Assembly (NCBI GenBank): GCA_964406445.1
Contig: CAYORU010000007.1
Span: 1 to 64,000, forward strand
Reading direction: 5' to 3'
Source of the DNA: SG8-30 sp964406445
GTDB lineage: Bacteria > Pseudomonadota > Gammaproteobacteria > Steroidobacterales > Steroidobacteraceae
Length of the DNA: 64,000 bases
Positions 41,225 through 50,480 of this stretch are shown here, piece after piece (within the stretch, counting starts at the first letter, position 1; each line of letters begins with the position of its first letter). The notes under the pieces were generated by a model. The model had not been told where the DNA came from and did not search any database. It saw only the letters and a list, made by a program, of their open reading frames with translations. A program made the position numbers and the translations under genes.

Positions 41225-41860
41225 ATGCCTAAGCTCACCCCGAAAGTCATCCTCGAGGGTACGCGGCTCACGTTCAAGACCGAGCTGGCCTTCGCGCTGA
41301 ACGAGCACCCGCGCGTCGTCGGCCCGCGCAAGTACCGCTACCACTCGCCGGTCGTGTCGGCCGAGTGGTGCGCCTTCACCGACATTCCCTGGGGTCGCGG
41401 GCTCATCAACTTCGAGCCGGCCGAGGAGGCGCAGGCGCTCGAGACCTACCGCACCTGGGTGAGGCTGTTCGAGCTGCAGCGCTACTACTCCTGGATCGTG
41501 GACCGCTTCCACCTATCGACGCAGGCCTACCAGCAGCGGGTCCACGGCCGTCACTACGACTTCCGCTGGCTCGAGGAGCGGCTGCTGCCGCTCGGCTTCC
41601 GGCTCATCCTCTGCGTGCGCAGCCCGGAATCCTTCGAGGCTGCCCGCCGCCGCCGGCTCGAGGTGTCCGGCAACCCGGCGCAGTACGACGATCTCGCCGC
41701 CTTCGTCGCCGAGCAGGAGCAGATGCGCCGGCTGGCCGAGGCCTCGCGGCTGCCGACGCTCACCGTCGACATCTCCGACAGCGACGTTCCCGCCGCGGCG
41801 GATCGCATCGCCGACTGGCTGGAGCAGACCGGCGGGCTCAGCTCGCCCTGGAAACTCTAG
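41225..41860 (+). CDS. Unknown protein, possible degenerate P-loop kinase
   Basis: I do not recognise this 211-residue protein with confidence. Its N-terminus, PKVILEGTRLTFKTELAFAL, is spaced like the EG-xxx-GKT loop of thymidylate-kinase-like enzymes but has lost the second Gly. HSPVVSAEWCAFTDIPWGRGLINF, RYYSWIVDRFHLSTQAYQ (compare the DRxxLSxxAYQ motif of dTMP kinases), LLPLGFRLILCVRSPESFEAARRRRLEV and a final helix fit a nucleotide-kinase fold. It lies alone between REP-like clusters B and C, and its last three codons plus stop (SPWKL ending) fall inside cluster C. Codon use looks like that of its neighbours. Confidence 0.55.
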   Translation: MPKLTPKVILEGTRLTFKTELAFALNEHPRVVGPRKYRYHSPVVSAEWCAFTDIPWGRGLINFEPAEEAQALETYRTWVRLFELQRYYSWIVDRFHLSTQAYQQRVHGRHYDFRWLEERLLPLGFRLILCVRSPESFEAARRRRLEVSGNPAQYDDLAAFVAEQEQMRRLAEASRLPTLTVDISDSDVPAAADRIADWLEQTGGLSSPWKL

Positions 41861-41933
41861 GGGACATTCGCTTCTAGTTTGTGCCCTTGCAGAAACTCTA
41901 GGGGACATTCACCTCCAGTTTGTGCCCCTGCAG
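41852..41933 (+). repeat. REP-like cluster C: two tandem 41-base units before the RAYT gene
   Basis: Bases 41852-41892 and 41893-41933 are tandem copies with 37 of 41 bases identical. Each begins AAACTCTA, continues with GGGGACATTC, then a C/T-rich segment ending AGTTT, then GTGCCCYTGCAG. The 29-base unit common to all clusters is an 8-base arm, a 13-base asymmetric core GGGGACATTCGCN and a second 8-base arm that pairs fully or partly with the first. The TAG at 41858-41860 ends the upstream gene. The RAYT gene begins 94 bases after the cluster. Confidence 0.9.
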
Positions 41934-42027
41934 CGACGGTCTCGGGGCAAGCATCCCACCGGAAATCTGGCGATTTGCGCGGCTTACTCCGCTCCCCGTC
42001 GGAGCGGACATCGCGCACGCTGTAGCC

Positions 42028-42708
42028 ATGCCCAGGACAGCTAGAGCTTCCCGTGGCGGCTGGTGTTACCACGTCGTCAATCGCGGCAACCGGCAGGCAG
42101 ACGTCTTCCATGCCGCCGCTGACTTTCTCGCGTTCGAAGGCCTGATCGTCGAGGCGCAGGCGCGGGCCAGCGTCTCGCTGCTGGCCGCCTGCCTGATGCC
42201 GAACCACATTCATCTGGTCATCCGCCCGGGCGCGGATGACGACATGGCCACGTGGATGCATTGGCTGCTGACGACGCACGTGCGCCGCTTCCACGCCCGG
42301 CACGCGTCAAGCGGTCGAGTCTGGCAGGGCCGGTACAAGGCCTTTCCGATCGAGCAGGACGGCCACCTGCTCACGGTCATGCGCTACGTCGAGAGAAATG
42401 CGCTGCGAGCAGGTCTCGTGCGACGTGCAGAGTACTGGCCTTGGGGCAGCCTCGCCTGGCGCAGCGGCCGGGTCCCGGGGCCGCCGGTGACAGACCCGCC
42501 CTTGCCGCTGCCCTCCGGCTGGGTGGAGTACGTGAACGAGCCGCAGACGCCTGAGGAACTCGAGGCCATCAGGGGCTGCGCCCGGCGGGAGGCGCCCTTC
42601 GGTTCGACAGGGTGGGCCACGAGCGTGGCCGCAGACCTCGGACTCGTCGACGCCGAGTCACGCACGCTGCAGGTCGAACTGCCTGTTGACCCTGGGGACG
42701 CCGCATGA
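42028..42708 (+). CDS. REP-associated tyrosine transposase (RAYT, Y1/HuH family)
   Basis: The 226-residue protein starts at ATG 42028. The same frame is open further upstream into cluster C, but PRTARASRGGWCYHVVNRGN is the usual RAYT beginning. The HuH motif is His60 and His62 in LMPNHIHLVIRP. The nucleophile is probably Tyr120 in MRYVERNALRAGLV, preceded by RVWQGRYKAFPI. RAYTs are single-copy, domesticated relatives of IS200/IS605 TnpA that nick REP sequences. Here it lies between clusters C and D of the only dispersed palindromic family in the window, so those units are its probable substrates. Confidence 0.9.
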   Translation: MPRTARASRGGWCYHVVNRGNRQADVFHAAADFLAFEGLIVEAQARASVSLLAACLMPNHIHLVIRPGADDDMATWMHWLLTTHVRRFHARHASSGRVWQGRYKAFPIEQDGHLLTVMRYVERNALRAGLVRRAEYWPWGSLAWRSGRVPGPPVTDPPLPLPSGWVEYVNEPQTPEELEAIRGCARREAPFGSTGWATSVAADLGLVDAESRTLQVELPVDPGDAA

Positions 42709-42753
42709 GCGATGCGCCTGACCGGCCGGGCCGTGTTCGCTCGTCGTGGCGAT

Positions 42754-42817
42754 AAACTCCAAGCGAATGTCCCCTGGAGTTCGGCGATGAACTCCAAGCG
42801 AATGTCCCCTGGAGTTT
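42754..42817 (-). repeat. REP-like cluster D: two units after the RAYT gene
   Basis: Units at 42754-42782 and 42789-42817 have a 35-base period. Each reads AACTCCA, AGCGAATGTCCCC, TGGAGTT, with arms that pair perfectly over 7 bases. On the minus strand the core is GGGGACATTCGCT, so both units are codirectional with the convergent acyl-CoA dehydrogenase gene, whose stop is 10 bases away. They also lie downstream of the RAYT gene on the plus strand. Confidence 0.9.
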
Positions 42818-42827
42818 CTGGGGTTTG

Positions 42828-43991
<1,164 letters not shown>

Positions 43992-44037
43992 CGTCAGGCT
44001 CCGGTGGAGAGCGCGCGGCTGGCTGCCGGGCGCCCTT

Positions 44038-44067
44038 ATTTTGGACGCACTTGTCCGGACTTTTCAA
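44038..44067 (-). promoter_or_regulatory. Candidate promoter and palindrome for the acyl-CoA dehydrogenase
   Basis: On the minus strand TTGAAA (44062-44067) and CAAAAT (44038-44043) are 18 bases apart. Within the spacer is the perfect palindrome GTCCGGAC (44053-44060), placed where a repressor would block polymerase. The leader to the ATG at 43991 would be about 40 bases. The regulator is unknown. Confidence 0.4.
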
Positions 44068-44152
44068 ACCTTCGCGGACCGCGGCGGGGCGGATTCCGCA
44101 ACTGCGCCCGGGCGGCTGTGGAAGAATCCCGGCGACCCGGAGGACCCCGCCC

Positions 44153-45313
44153 ATGAAAGACCGCACGCGCACCATCCACCCGCCGGCCGTGGACGTGCCG
44201 CCGGACAACCGGCCGCTGGTGGCGCCGGTCTACCAGTCGGTGAAATTCGAGTTCGAGGAGATCGGGGAGTCGCTCCGGGCGCTTCGCGGCGAGCGGCCGG
44301 GCTTCTTCTACCAGCGGACCTCCAACCCGACGCTGCGCCAGCTGGAGCTGACGGTCGCCCAGCTGCAGGGTCGCGAGGACTGCATCGTCTCCGGCTCCGG
44401 CGTGGCGGCCATGACCACCGCGCTGCTGTCGCTGTGCCGGGCGGGCGACCACGTGCTGTGCTTCGTCGAGTCCTATGGCCCGACACGGACCGCGCTGCGG
44501 CGGATCCTGGGCAAGTTCGGCGTCGAGCACACGATGCTCTCGATCGAGGACGACGGGGGCATCGAGAAGCTGCTCGCCAGCCGCCCGACCCGGCTGGTCG
44601 TCTTCGAGAGCCCCACCAACCCGGCCACCAAGGTCGCCGACATCCGCCGGATCACGGCCGCGGCGCGCGCCGCGGGCGCGCTGACGCTCCTCGACAATAC
44701 CTTCGCCGGCTTCCACAACCACGGGCAGTTCGACGTCGACCTGTTCGTGCACAGCCTGACCAAGTACGCCGCCGGCCACGGCGACGTGATGGGCGGGGCG
44801 ATCGTGGCGCGGCGCGAGCTGACCGAGGCCATCCGCCCGGATGCCTCGACGCTCGGGCCGGTGCTCGATCCGCACGCCGCCTTCCTGATCCAGCGCGGGC
44901 TCAAGACCTATCACCTGCGCTATGCGGCGCAGGCCGGGGCAGCGCTCGCGATCGCGCGCTGGCTCGAGGTTCACCCGAAGGTGGCCGCGGTCCGCTATCC
45001 GGGCCTTCCCTCGCACCCGCGCCACGCCCTCGCGCGCGAGCAGATGAAGGACTTCGGCACCGTCGTGACCTTCGACCTCAAGGAGGGCTTCGACGAGGCA
45101 CGCCGGTTCGTGGAGGCGCTCGAGCTGTTCGCCATGACCGCGAGCCTTGGGTCGGTCGAGTCGCTGGTGATGCCGCCGCAGTTCATGCAGCCGCGCGACT
45201 TCACGCCCGAGCAGCGGCGGATGAGCCTGATCGGCGAGTCGACGGTGCGCCTGTCGATCGGCGCCGAGGACCCGGAGGACCTGATCGCCGACCTCGCCCA
45301 GGCGCTCGGCTAG
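44153..45313 (+). CDS. Trans-sulfuration-family PLP enzyme (Cys/Met metabolism)
   Basis: The 386-residue protein belongs to the cystathionine gamma-synthase/beta-lyase/methionine gamma-lyase family: PLVAPVYQSVKFEFEE, FFYQRTSNPTLRQLE, IVSGSGVAAMTTALLSLCRAGDHVL, VFESPTNPATKVADI, LLDNTFAGFHNHGQFD, the PLP lysine Lys204 in VHSLTKYAAGHGDVMGG, and SLGSVESLVMPPQFM with RLSIGAEDPEDLIADL. The substrate cannot be fixed among cystathionine, homocysteine and methionine. The start is ATG 44153. It converges on aceK, with repeat cluster E between them. Confidence 0.82.
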   Translation: MKDRTRTIHPPAVDVPPDNRPLVAPVYQSVKFEFEEIGESLRALRGERPGFFYQRTSNPTLRQLELTVAQLQGREDCIVSGSGVAAMTTALLSLCRAGDHVLCFVESYGPTRTALRRILGKFGVEHTMLSIEDDGGIEKLLASRPTRLVVFESPTNPATKVADIRRITAAARAAGALTLLDNTFAGFHNHGQFDVDLFVHSLTKYAAGHGDVMGGAIVARRELTEAIRPDASTLGPVLDPHAAFLIQRGLKTYHLRYAAQAGAALAIARWLEVHPKVAAVRYPGLPSHPRHALAREQMKDFGTVVTFDLKEGFDEARRFVEALELFAMTASLGSVESLVMPPQFMQPRDFTPEQRRMSLIGESTVRLSIGAEDPEDLIADLAQALG

Positions 45314-45331
45314 AAACCTCGGAAACTTTAG

Positions 45332-45459
45332 AAACTTTAGGGGACATTCGCCTGGAGTTTGCTGCTCAGGTGGCAGGACCCGTGCGGCGGATCGGCAAAC
45401 TCCAAGCGAATGTCCCCTGGAGTTTGGTGGAAAGTCGAAGCGAATGTCCCCTCGAGTTT
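45332..45459. repeat. REP-like cluster E: three units between convergent genes
   Basis: The unit at 45332-45360 reads on the plus strand (AAACTTTA, GGGGACATTCGCC, TGGAGTTT). Units at 45397-45425 and 45431-45459 read on the minus strand, the former with fully paired AAACTCCA/TGGAGTTT arms. The plus-strand unit follows the trans-sulfuration gene (stop 45313) and the minus-strand units follow aceK, the last directly touching its stop codon. A partial arm copy (GAAACTTTA) lies just before the first unit. Confidence 0.9.
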
Positions 45460-47208
45460 CTAGAGGCTGCTGGCGACGCGGACGCGGTGCGAGTGGTAGG
45501 GCAGGACCTCGACGACGTCGCCGCGGGTCAGGCGCTCCTGCAGCTGCCGCCACCAGTCGGCCTCGAGGATGTCGCCGTGGGCCTCGAGGAAGACCCGCTT
45601 GAGGTGTGGGTCGAAGCCGAGGAACTTGATGAAGGTCTCGGGGAACACGTCGTTGTCGGCCACGAAGAACCACGCCTCGCCGCGCATCTCGTCCTCGAGC
45701 GAATCGGCCTCGGGCATGTCGCGGAAGCGGCAGTCGGTGACGCGGCACAGCTCGTCGTAGTCGTAAAAGATCACGCGGCCGTTGCGCGTCACCCCGAAGT
45801 TCTTGAGCAGCAGGTCGCCGGCGAAGATGTTGGTGTAGGCCAGCTCGCGGATGGCCTGGCCGTACTCGATCACGGCCAGCTCGCACTGGTCGCGCGTCGC
45901 GCTGCGCAGGAACAGGTTGAGCGGCACCATCTTCCGCTCGATGTACATGTGGCCGATCGTGACGTCGTCGCCCTCCAGCTGCACGGTCGAGCCGCACTCG
46001 CCGAGCAGCTCGTCGAGCACTTCCTGCGACAGGCGCTCGCGCGGGAATCGGATGCGCTTGAACTCCTGCGCGTCGACCAGCCGCCCGGCGCGGTCGTGCT
46101 TGAACACGAGGTCGTACTTGGCCATGACCTCCTCGCGGCGGATGTTCTTGACCTCCGGGAAGCGGTCGCGGATCACCTTGAACACCACGTCGAAGGAGCT
46201 CAGCGTGAAGCAGGCCATCACCAGGCCCTTCTCGCCGGGCGCCACCACGAAGCGGTCGTCGGTTTCCTCCAGGTGGCGGAAGATCTCGCGGAAGCGCTCG
46301 GTCTTGCCCTGCTTGGCGCGGCCGAGCACGGTGAACAGCTCCGAGACCGGCTTGCGCGGCATGATCGACCTGAGGAAGACCACCGTCTCGGCCACGCGCT
46401 CCAGATCGGCGTGGAAGTAGGAGCGGGTGAAGCTGAACAGGATCGAGACGTCCGCCTCGCGCAGCATGACCGCGTCCACGAGGATGCCGCGGCGGCCGTT
46501 GCGGACCGCGATCGCGAGCGGCAGCACGTAGCCCTCGCCGACGACCCGTCCGATCATGTAGGCGCGGGTCATCTGGTAGAAGACGGGCCTCAGCAGCTCG
46601 ATGGTCTGGACCGGGCGCTTCTCGCCGATGCGCTGCAGGTGCAGGTACAGGTCGGTCAGCACGTGCTCGACGCTGCCGTCGAAGTCGCGCCACGGCACCC
46701 GGCAGCGGAAGCCCCCGAGCACGTCCTCGACGAGCAGCTCGAGCGAGCCGCGGTTCTGGTAGGTGACGGTGTCGGCCGAGCGGCCGACGCCGCGCAGCGG
46801 GTCGAGGTCGAGCGCGAAGAACTCGATCTCCGCGTTGACGCCCATGGTGCCGAACAGGCGCCGGGTGATCGAGCTGAAGAAGGTCTTCAGGAACTCCGGG
46901 TCGGGCAGCGACTCGATGCCGGCGGAGAAGTGCGCCTTGATCTCGCGCCACAGCGCCTCGTCCTGCGCACGGCCGCCGAGCAGGCGCGTCAGCGCGTCGA
47001 TCGTCGCATTGACGCTGCGGGTATAGAGGTCGAGTCGCTCGACCACGTCCGCCTGCGTGCCCGGCCAGTCGCGGGACTCGAAGCGCTCGGGCGCGCGCCG
47101 CGTGACGGTTCGGAAGTCGGCGTTGTAGCGCGCGAAGGCATCGATCACTGCCCCGGCGCAGTGGCGCGCCAGGGCGGTGTCCGGGGCCGGCGGGTCCGCG
47201 GTCGCCAA
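45460..47208 (-). CDS. aceK: Isocitrate dehydrogenase kinase/phosphatase
   Basis: The 582-residue bifunctional enzyme inactivates and reactivates Icd by phosphorylating one serine, directing carbon to the glyoxylate bypass during growth on acetate or fatty acids. Family blocks seen are LLFSFTRSYFHADLERVAETVVFLRSIMP with the regulatory/kinase domain start, FVVAPGEKGLVMACFTL for ATP binding, VMAKYDLVFKHDRAGRLVDAQEF, MYIERKMVPLNLFLR, YGQAIRELAYTNIFAGDLLLKNFGVTRNGRVIFYDYDEL with the catalytic Asp region, and EAHGDILEADWW. icd lies 16 bases upstream on the same strand. Confidence 0.96.
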   Translation of the reverse strand: MATADPPAPDTALARHCAGAVIDAFARYNADFRTVTRRAPERFESRDWPGTQADVVERLDLYTRSVNATIDALTRLLGGRAQDEALWREIKAHFSAGIESLPDPEFLKTFFSSITRRLFGTMGVNAEIEFFALDLDPLRGVGRSADTVTYQNRGSLELLVEDVLGGFRCRVPWRDFDGSVEHVLTDLYLHLQRIGEKRPVQTIELLRPVFYQMTRAYMIGRVVGEGYVLPLAIAVRNGRRGILVDAVMLREADVSILFSFTRSYFHADLERVAETVVFLRSIMPRKPVSELFTVLGRAKQGKTERFREIFRHLEETDDRFVVAPGEKGLVMACFTLSSFDVVFKVIRDRFPEVKNIRREEVMAKYDLVFKHDRAGRLVDAQEFKRIRFPRERLSQEVLDELLGECGSTVQLEGDDVTIGHMYIERKMVPLNLFLRSATRDQCELAVIEYGQAIRELAYTNIFAGDLLLKNFGVTRNGRVIFYDYDELCRVTDCRFRDMPEADSLEDEMRGEAWFFVADNDVFPETFIKFLGFDPHLKRVFLEAHGDILEADWWRQLQERLTRGDVVEVLPYHSHRVRVASSL

Positions 47209-47224
47209 GCGCGGGCGGCGGGCG

Positions 47225-48526
<1,302 letters not shown>

Positions 48527-48591
48527 CTTGAATCGACTCCTGGGTGCCCGGATGTCGTTGTTCGGGAAAGGGTTCCGGGCGGGATGCGCGA

Positions 48592-48602
48592 ATTTTATCA
48601 CA
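48592..48602 (-). promoter_or_regulatory. Candidate extended -10 promoter of icd-aceK
   Basis: On the minus strand TGTGATAAAAT ends 65 bases before the icd ATG and is the only AT-rich spot in the divergent icd/cus gap. No clear -35 is present, which is acceptable for extended -10 promoters. Confidence 0.35.
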
Positions 48603-48700
48603 GGCCCCGGGCTCCGAGCCGGCCGCAGGGCGGCCGGGCTCGCGCTTTCGGAAGCTGCTGGTTGACCCTCCAGGCGGCCGGGAGTAGCGTCCCTCCCAGC

Positions 48701-49159
48701 ATGCGACACCCGCAACCAGCGCCGCTCGTCTCGCGTCTGCGCCGCGCGCAGCCGGTCGCGCGCGCGCTGCTTTCGCTGTTCGCGCTGGCCTGGCTGGCGC
48801 TTGCCATGCAGCCCTGCGTCGCCACGGCGGCGCAGGCGGATGCCGCCGGGCATTCGCAGCATGCCGGTTGCGGTGGCGCGCCCGAGCCGGCGCCGGCGGG
48901 CGATTGCCCGCACTGCCCGCCGGGGTCGCACGGCGGCAACTGCGGCACCGCGCTCGATTGTGGCTCGGTCGGGGCGACGCTGACGGCAGGCAAGTCCGCC
49001 GATGCGCCGCGCGCCGACCTGATCGCCTGGGTCGACCTGCCCGCCTTCTACGCCGCGATACCGCCCGACGCCGGGCCCGCGCCCGCCCTGGAACGCCGAC
49101 TCGCCACTTCGGCGCCGCCACGCGCCCTCCTGGAAACCTACTGCACCCACCTGGAATAG
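48701..49159 (+). CDS. Small exported Cys/His-rich protein before the cus genes
   Basis: The 152-residue protein has an arginine-rich N-terminus and one hydrophobic segment (ALLSLFALAWLALAMQP, then CVATAAQA) that looks like a signal peptide. The following region is rich in possible metal ligands: HSQHAGCGG, DCPHCPPGSHGGNCG and LDCG. The remainder (IAWVDLPAFYAAIPPD) is unremarkable. It resembles the small CopL/DUF2946-style proteins that precede copper or silver resistance operons. It lies 43 bases before cusC. A periplasmic metal-sensing or scavenging role is inferred from composition and context only. Confidence 0.62.
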   Translation: MRHPQPAPLVSRLRRAQPVARALLSLFALAWLALAMQPCVATAAQADAAGHSQHAGCGGAPEPAPAGDCPHCPPGSHGGNCGTALDCGSVGATLTAGKSADAPRADLIAWVDLPAFYAAIPPDAGPAPALERRLATSAPPRALLETYCTHLE

Positions 49160-49202
49160 CCCTCGCTCCGGTCCGTCGTCCGACGTTCCTGGAGGAGAGG
49201 GC

Positions 49203-50480
49203 ATGCGTGCATTCATCGACCGTGGGGCGGGTCCTACAGCCCCGACACTGATCCTGCTGGCCTGGCTTTCGCTGTCGGCCGCCGCCGCGGCCGAGCCGCT
49301 GTCGCTCGCCGAGGCGCAGCGGCTCGCGGTCGAGCGCGACGCCGGGCGCGAAGCCCTGCAGAGCGAGTCCGGCGCCATGCGCGACATGGCGGTGGCCGCG
49401 GGCCAGCTGCCGGACCCGGAGGCACGCGTCGGCGCGGTCAACCTGCCGGTCGACTCGTGGTCGCTCGACCGCGAGGACATGACCATGCTCGAGGTCGGCC
49501 TGATGCAGCGCTTCCCGGCCGGCCGGACGCGCCAGTTCTCGCGCGCCCGGCTCGAGAGCGACGCGCTCGCCACGGATGCGGAGGCGATCGACCGGGGACG
49601 GCAGGTGCGCTTCGAGGTCGAGCGGACCTGGCGCGAGCTGGACTTCCTCGACCGCGCGCTCGCGCTCCTCGACGAGGAATCCCGCTGGATCGCCGCGCTC
49701 GTCGGCGGCTCGGAGGCCGCGTACGCGGCGGGCGAAGGCGAGTCGCTCGAGTACCTCGACGCCCGGCTGATGGCGATCGAACTCGAGGAGAAGCGCCTCG
49801 GCATGCAGCGCGAGCGCGACGCGATGCTGGCCGAGCTGGCGCGCTGGGTCGGCGACGTTGCGGCAAGAGAGCGCATCCCCGGGCCGCCCGCCGAGGCAGG
49901 CCGCCTCGCGCCGATCGAGTCGATTCTGGAGCGCCTGCCCGCGAACCCGATGCTGGCCTCCCTCGGGCACATGCGCGACGCGGCCCTGCGGCAGGCGGAC
50001 GTGGCGCGCGAGATGTACAAGCCGGCCTTCGGGGTCGACGTCGCCTACGGCTTCCGTCGCGGCGCCATGGACGGCGAGTCGCGGCCGGACATGTTCACCG
50101 CGATGCTCACCTTCGACATCCCGCTGTTCACCGGCAACCGGCAGGACCGGGAGGTGTCGGCCGCCCGCAGCCGGGCCCGCGCCGCCGGGTCGCGACAGGC
50201 CGACATGGCGCGCGAACTCGAGGCGCGGCTGCGCGCGGCGCACGCCCAGGCGCTGCGCCTCGCCGACGTCGTCGCCCTGTACGAGACGCGGCTCTCGCGA
50301 CTCGCCGGCGTGTCCGCCGAGGCGGCGCTCGCGTCCTACCGCGCCGGCGAGGGCTCGCTCGCCGAGGTCATCGCCATGCAGCGGCGCGTGCTGGAGCTGC
50401 GCGAGCGCGAGGCGCGTGCCCGCGCCGACCGCGCCATCGCCCACGCCGAAATCGAATACCTGGCCGGAGAGCCGTCATGA
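49203..50480 (+). CDS. cusC: TolC-family outer-membrane channel of the metal efflux system
   Basis: The 425-residue protein has a signal peptide to about residue 30 and the two repeated coiled-coil/barrel halves of TolC/OEP proteins: PLSLAEAQRLAVERDAGREALQSES, VGLMQRFPAGRTRQFSRARLE, FDIPLFTGNRQDREVSAARSRA, ALASYRAGEGSLAEVIAMQRRVLELREREARA. It forms the outer-membrane duct for the CusBA pump. Start ATG 49203 follows GGAGGAGAGG. The stop overlaps the cusB start (ATGA). Confidence 0.85.
   Translation: MRAFIDRGAGPTAPTLILLAWLSLSAAAAAEPLSLAEAQRLAVERDAGREALQSESGAMRDMAVAAGQLPDPEARVGAVNLPVDSWSLDREDMTMLEVGLMQRFPAGRTRQFSRARLESDALATDAEAIDRGRQVRFEVERTWRELDFLDRALALLDEESRWIAALVGGSEAAYAAGEGESLEYLDARLMAIELEEKRLGMQRERDAMLAELARWVGDVAARERIPGPPAEAGRLAPIESILERLPANPMLASLGHMRDAALRQADVAREMYKPAFGVDVAYGFRRGAMDGESRPDMFTAMLTFDIPLFTGNRQDREVSAARSRARAAGSRQADMARELEARLRAAHAQALRLADVVALYETRLSRLAGVSAEAALASYRAGEGSLAEVIAMQRRVLELREREARARADRAIAHAEIEYLAGEPS

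Noticed and set aside
42028..42708. Calling the transposase an IS200/IS605 insertion sequence
   Set aside because: The protein has RAYT-type motifs and length (226 residues), lacks a TnpB partner, and the flanks are dispersed short palindromes rather than IS ends.
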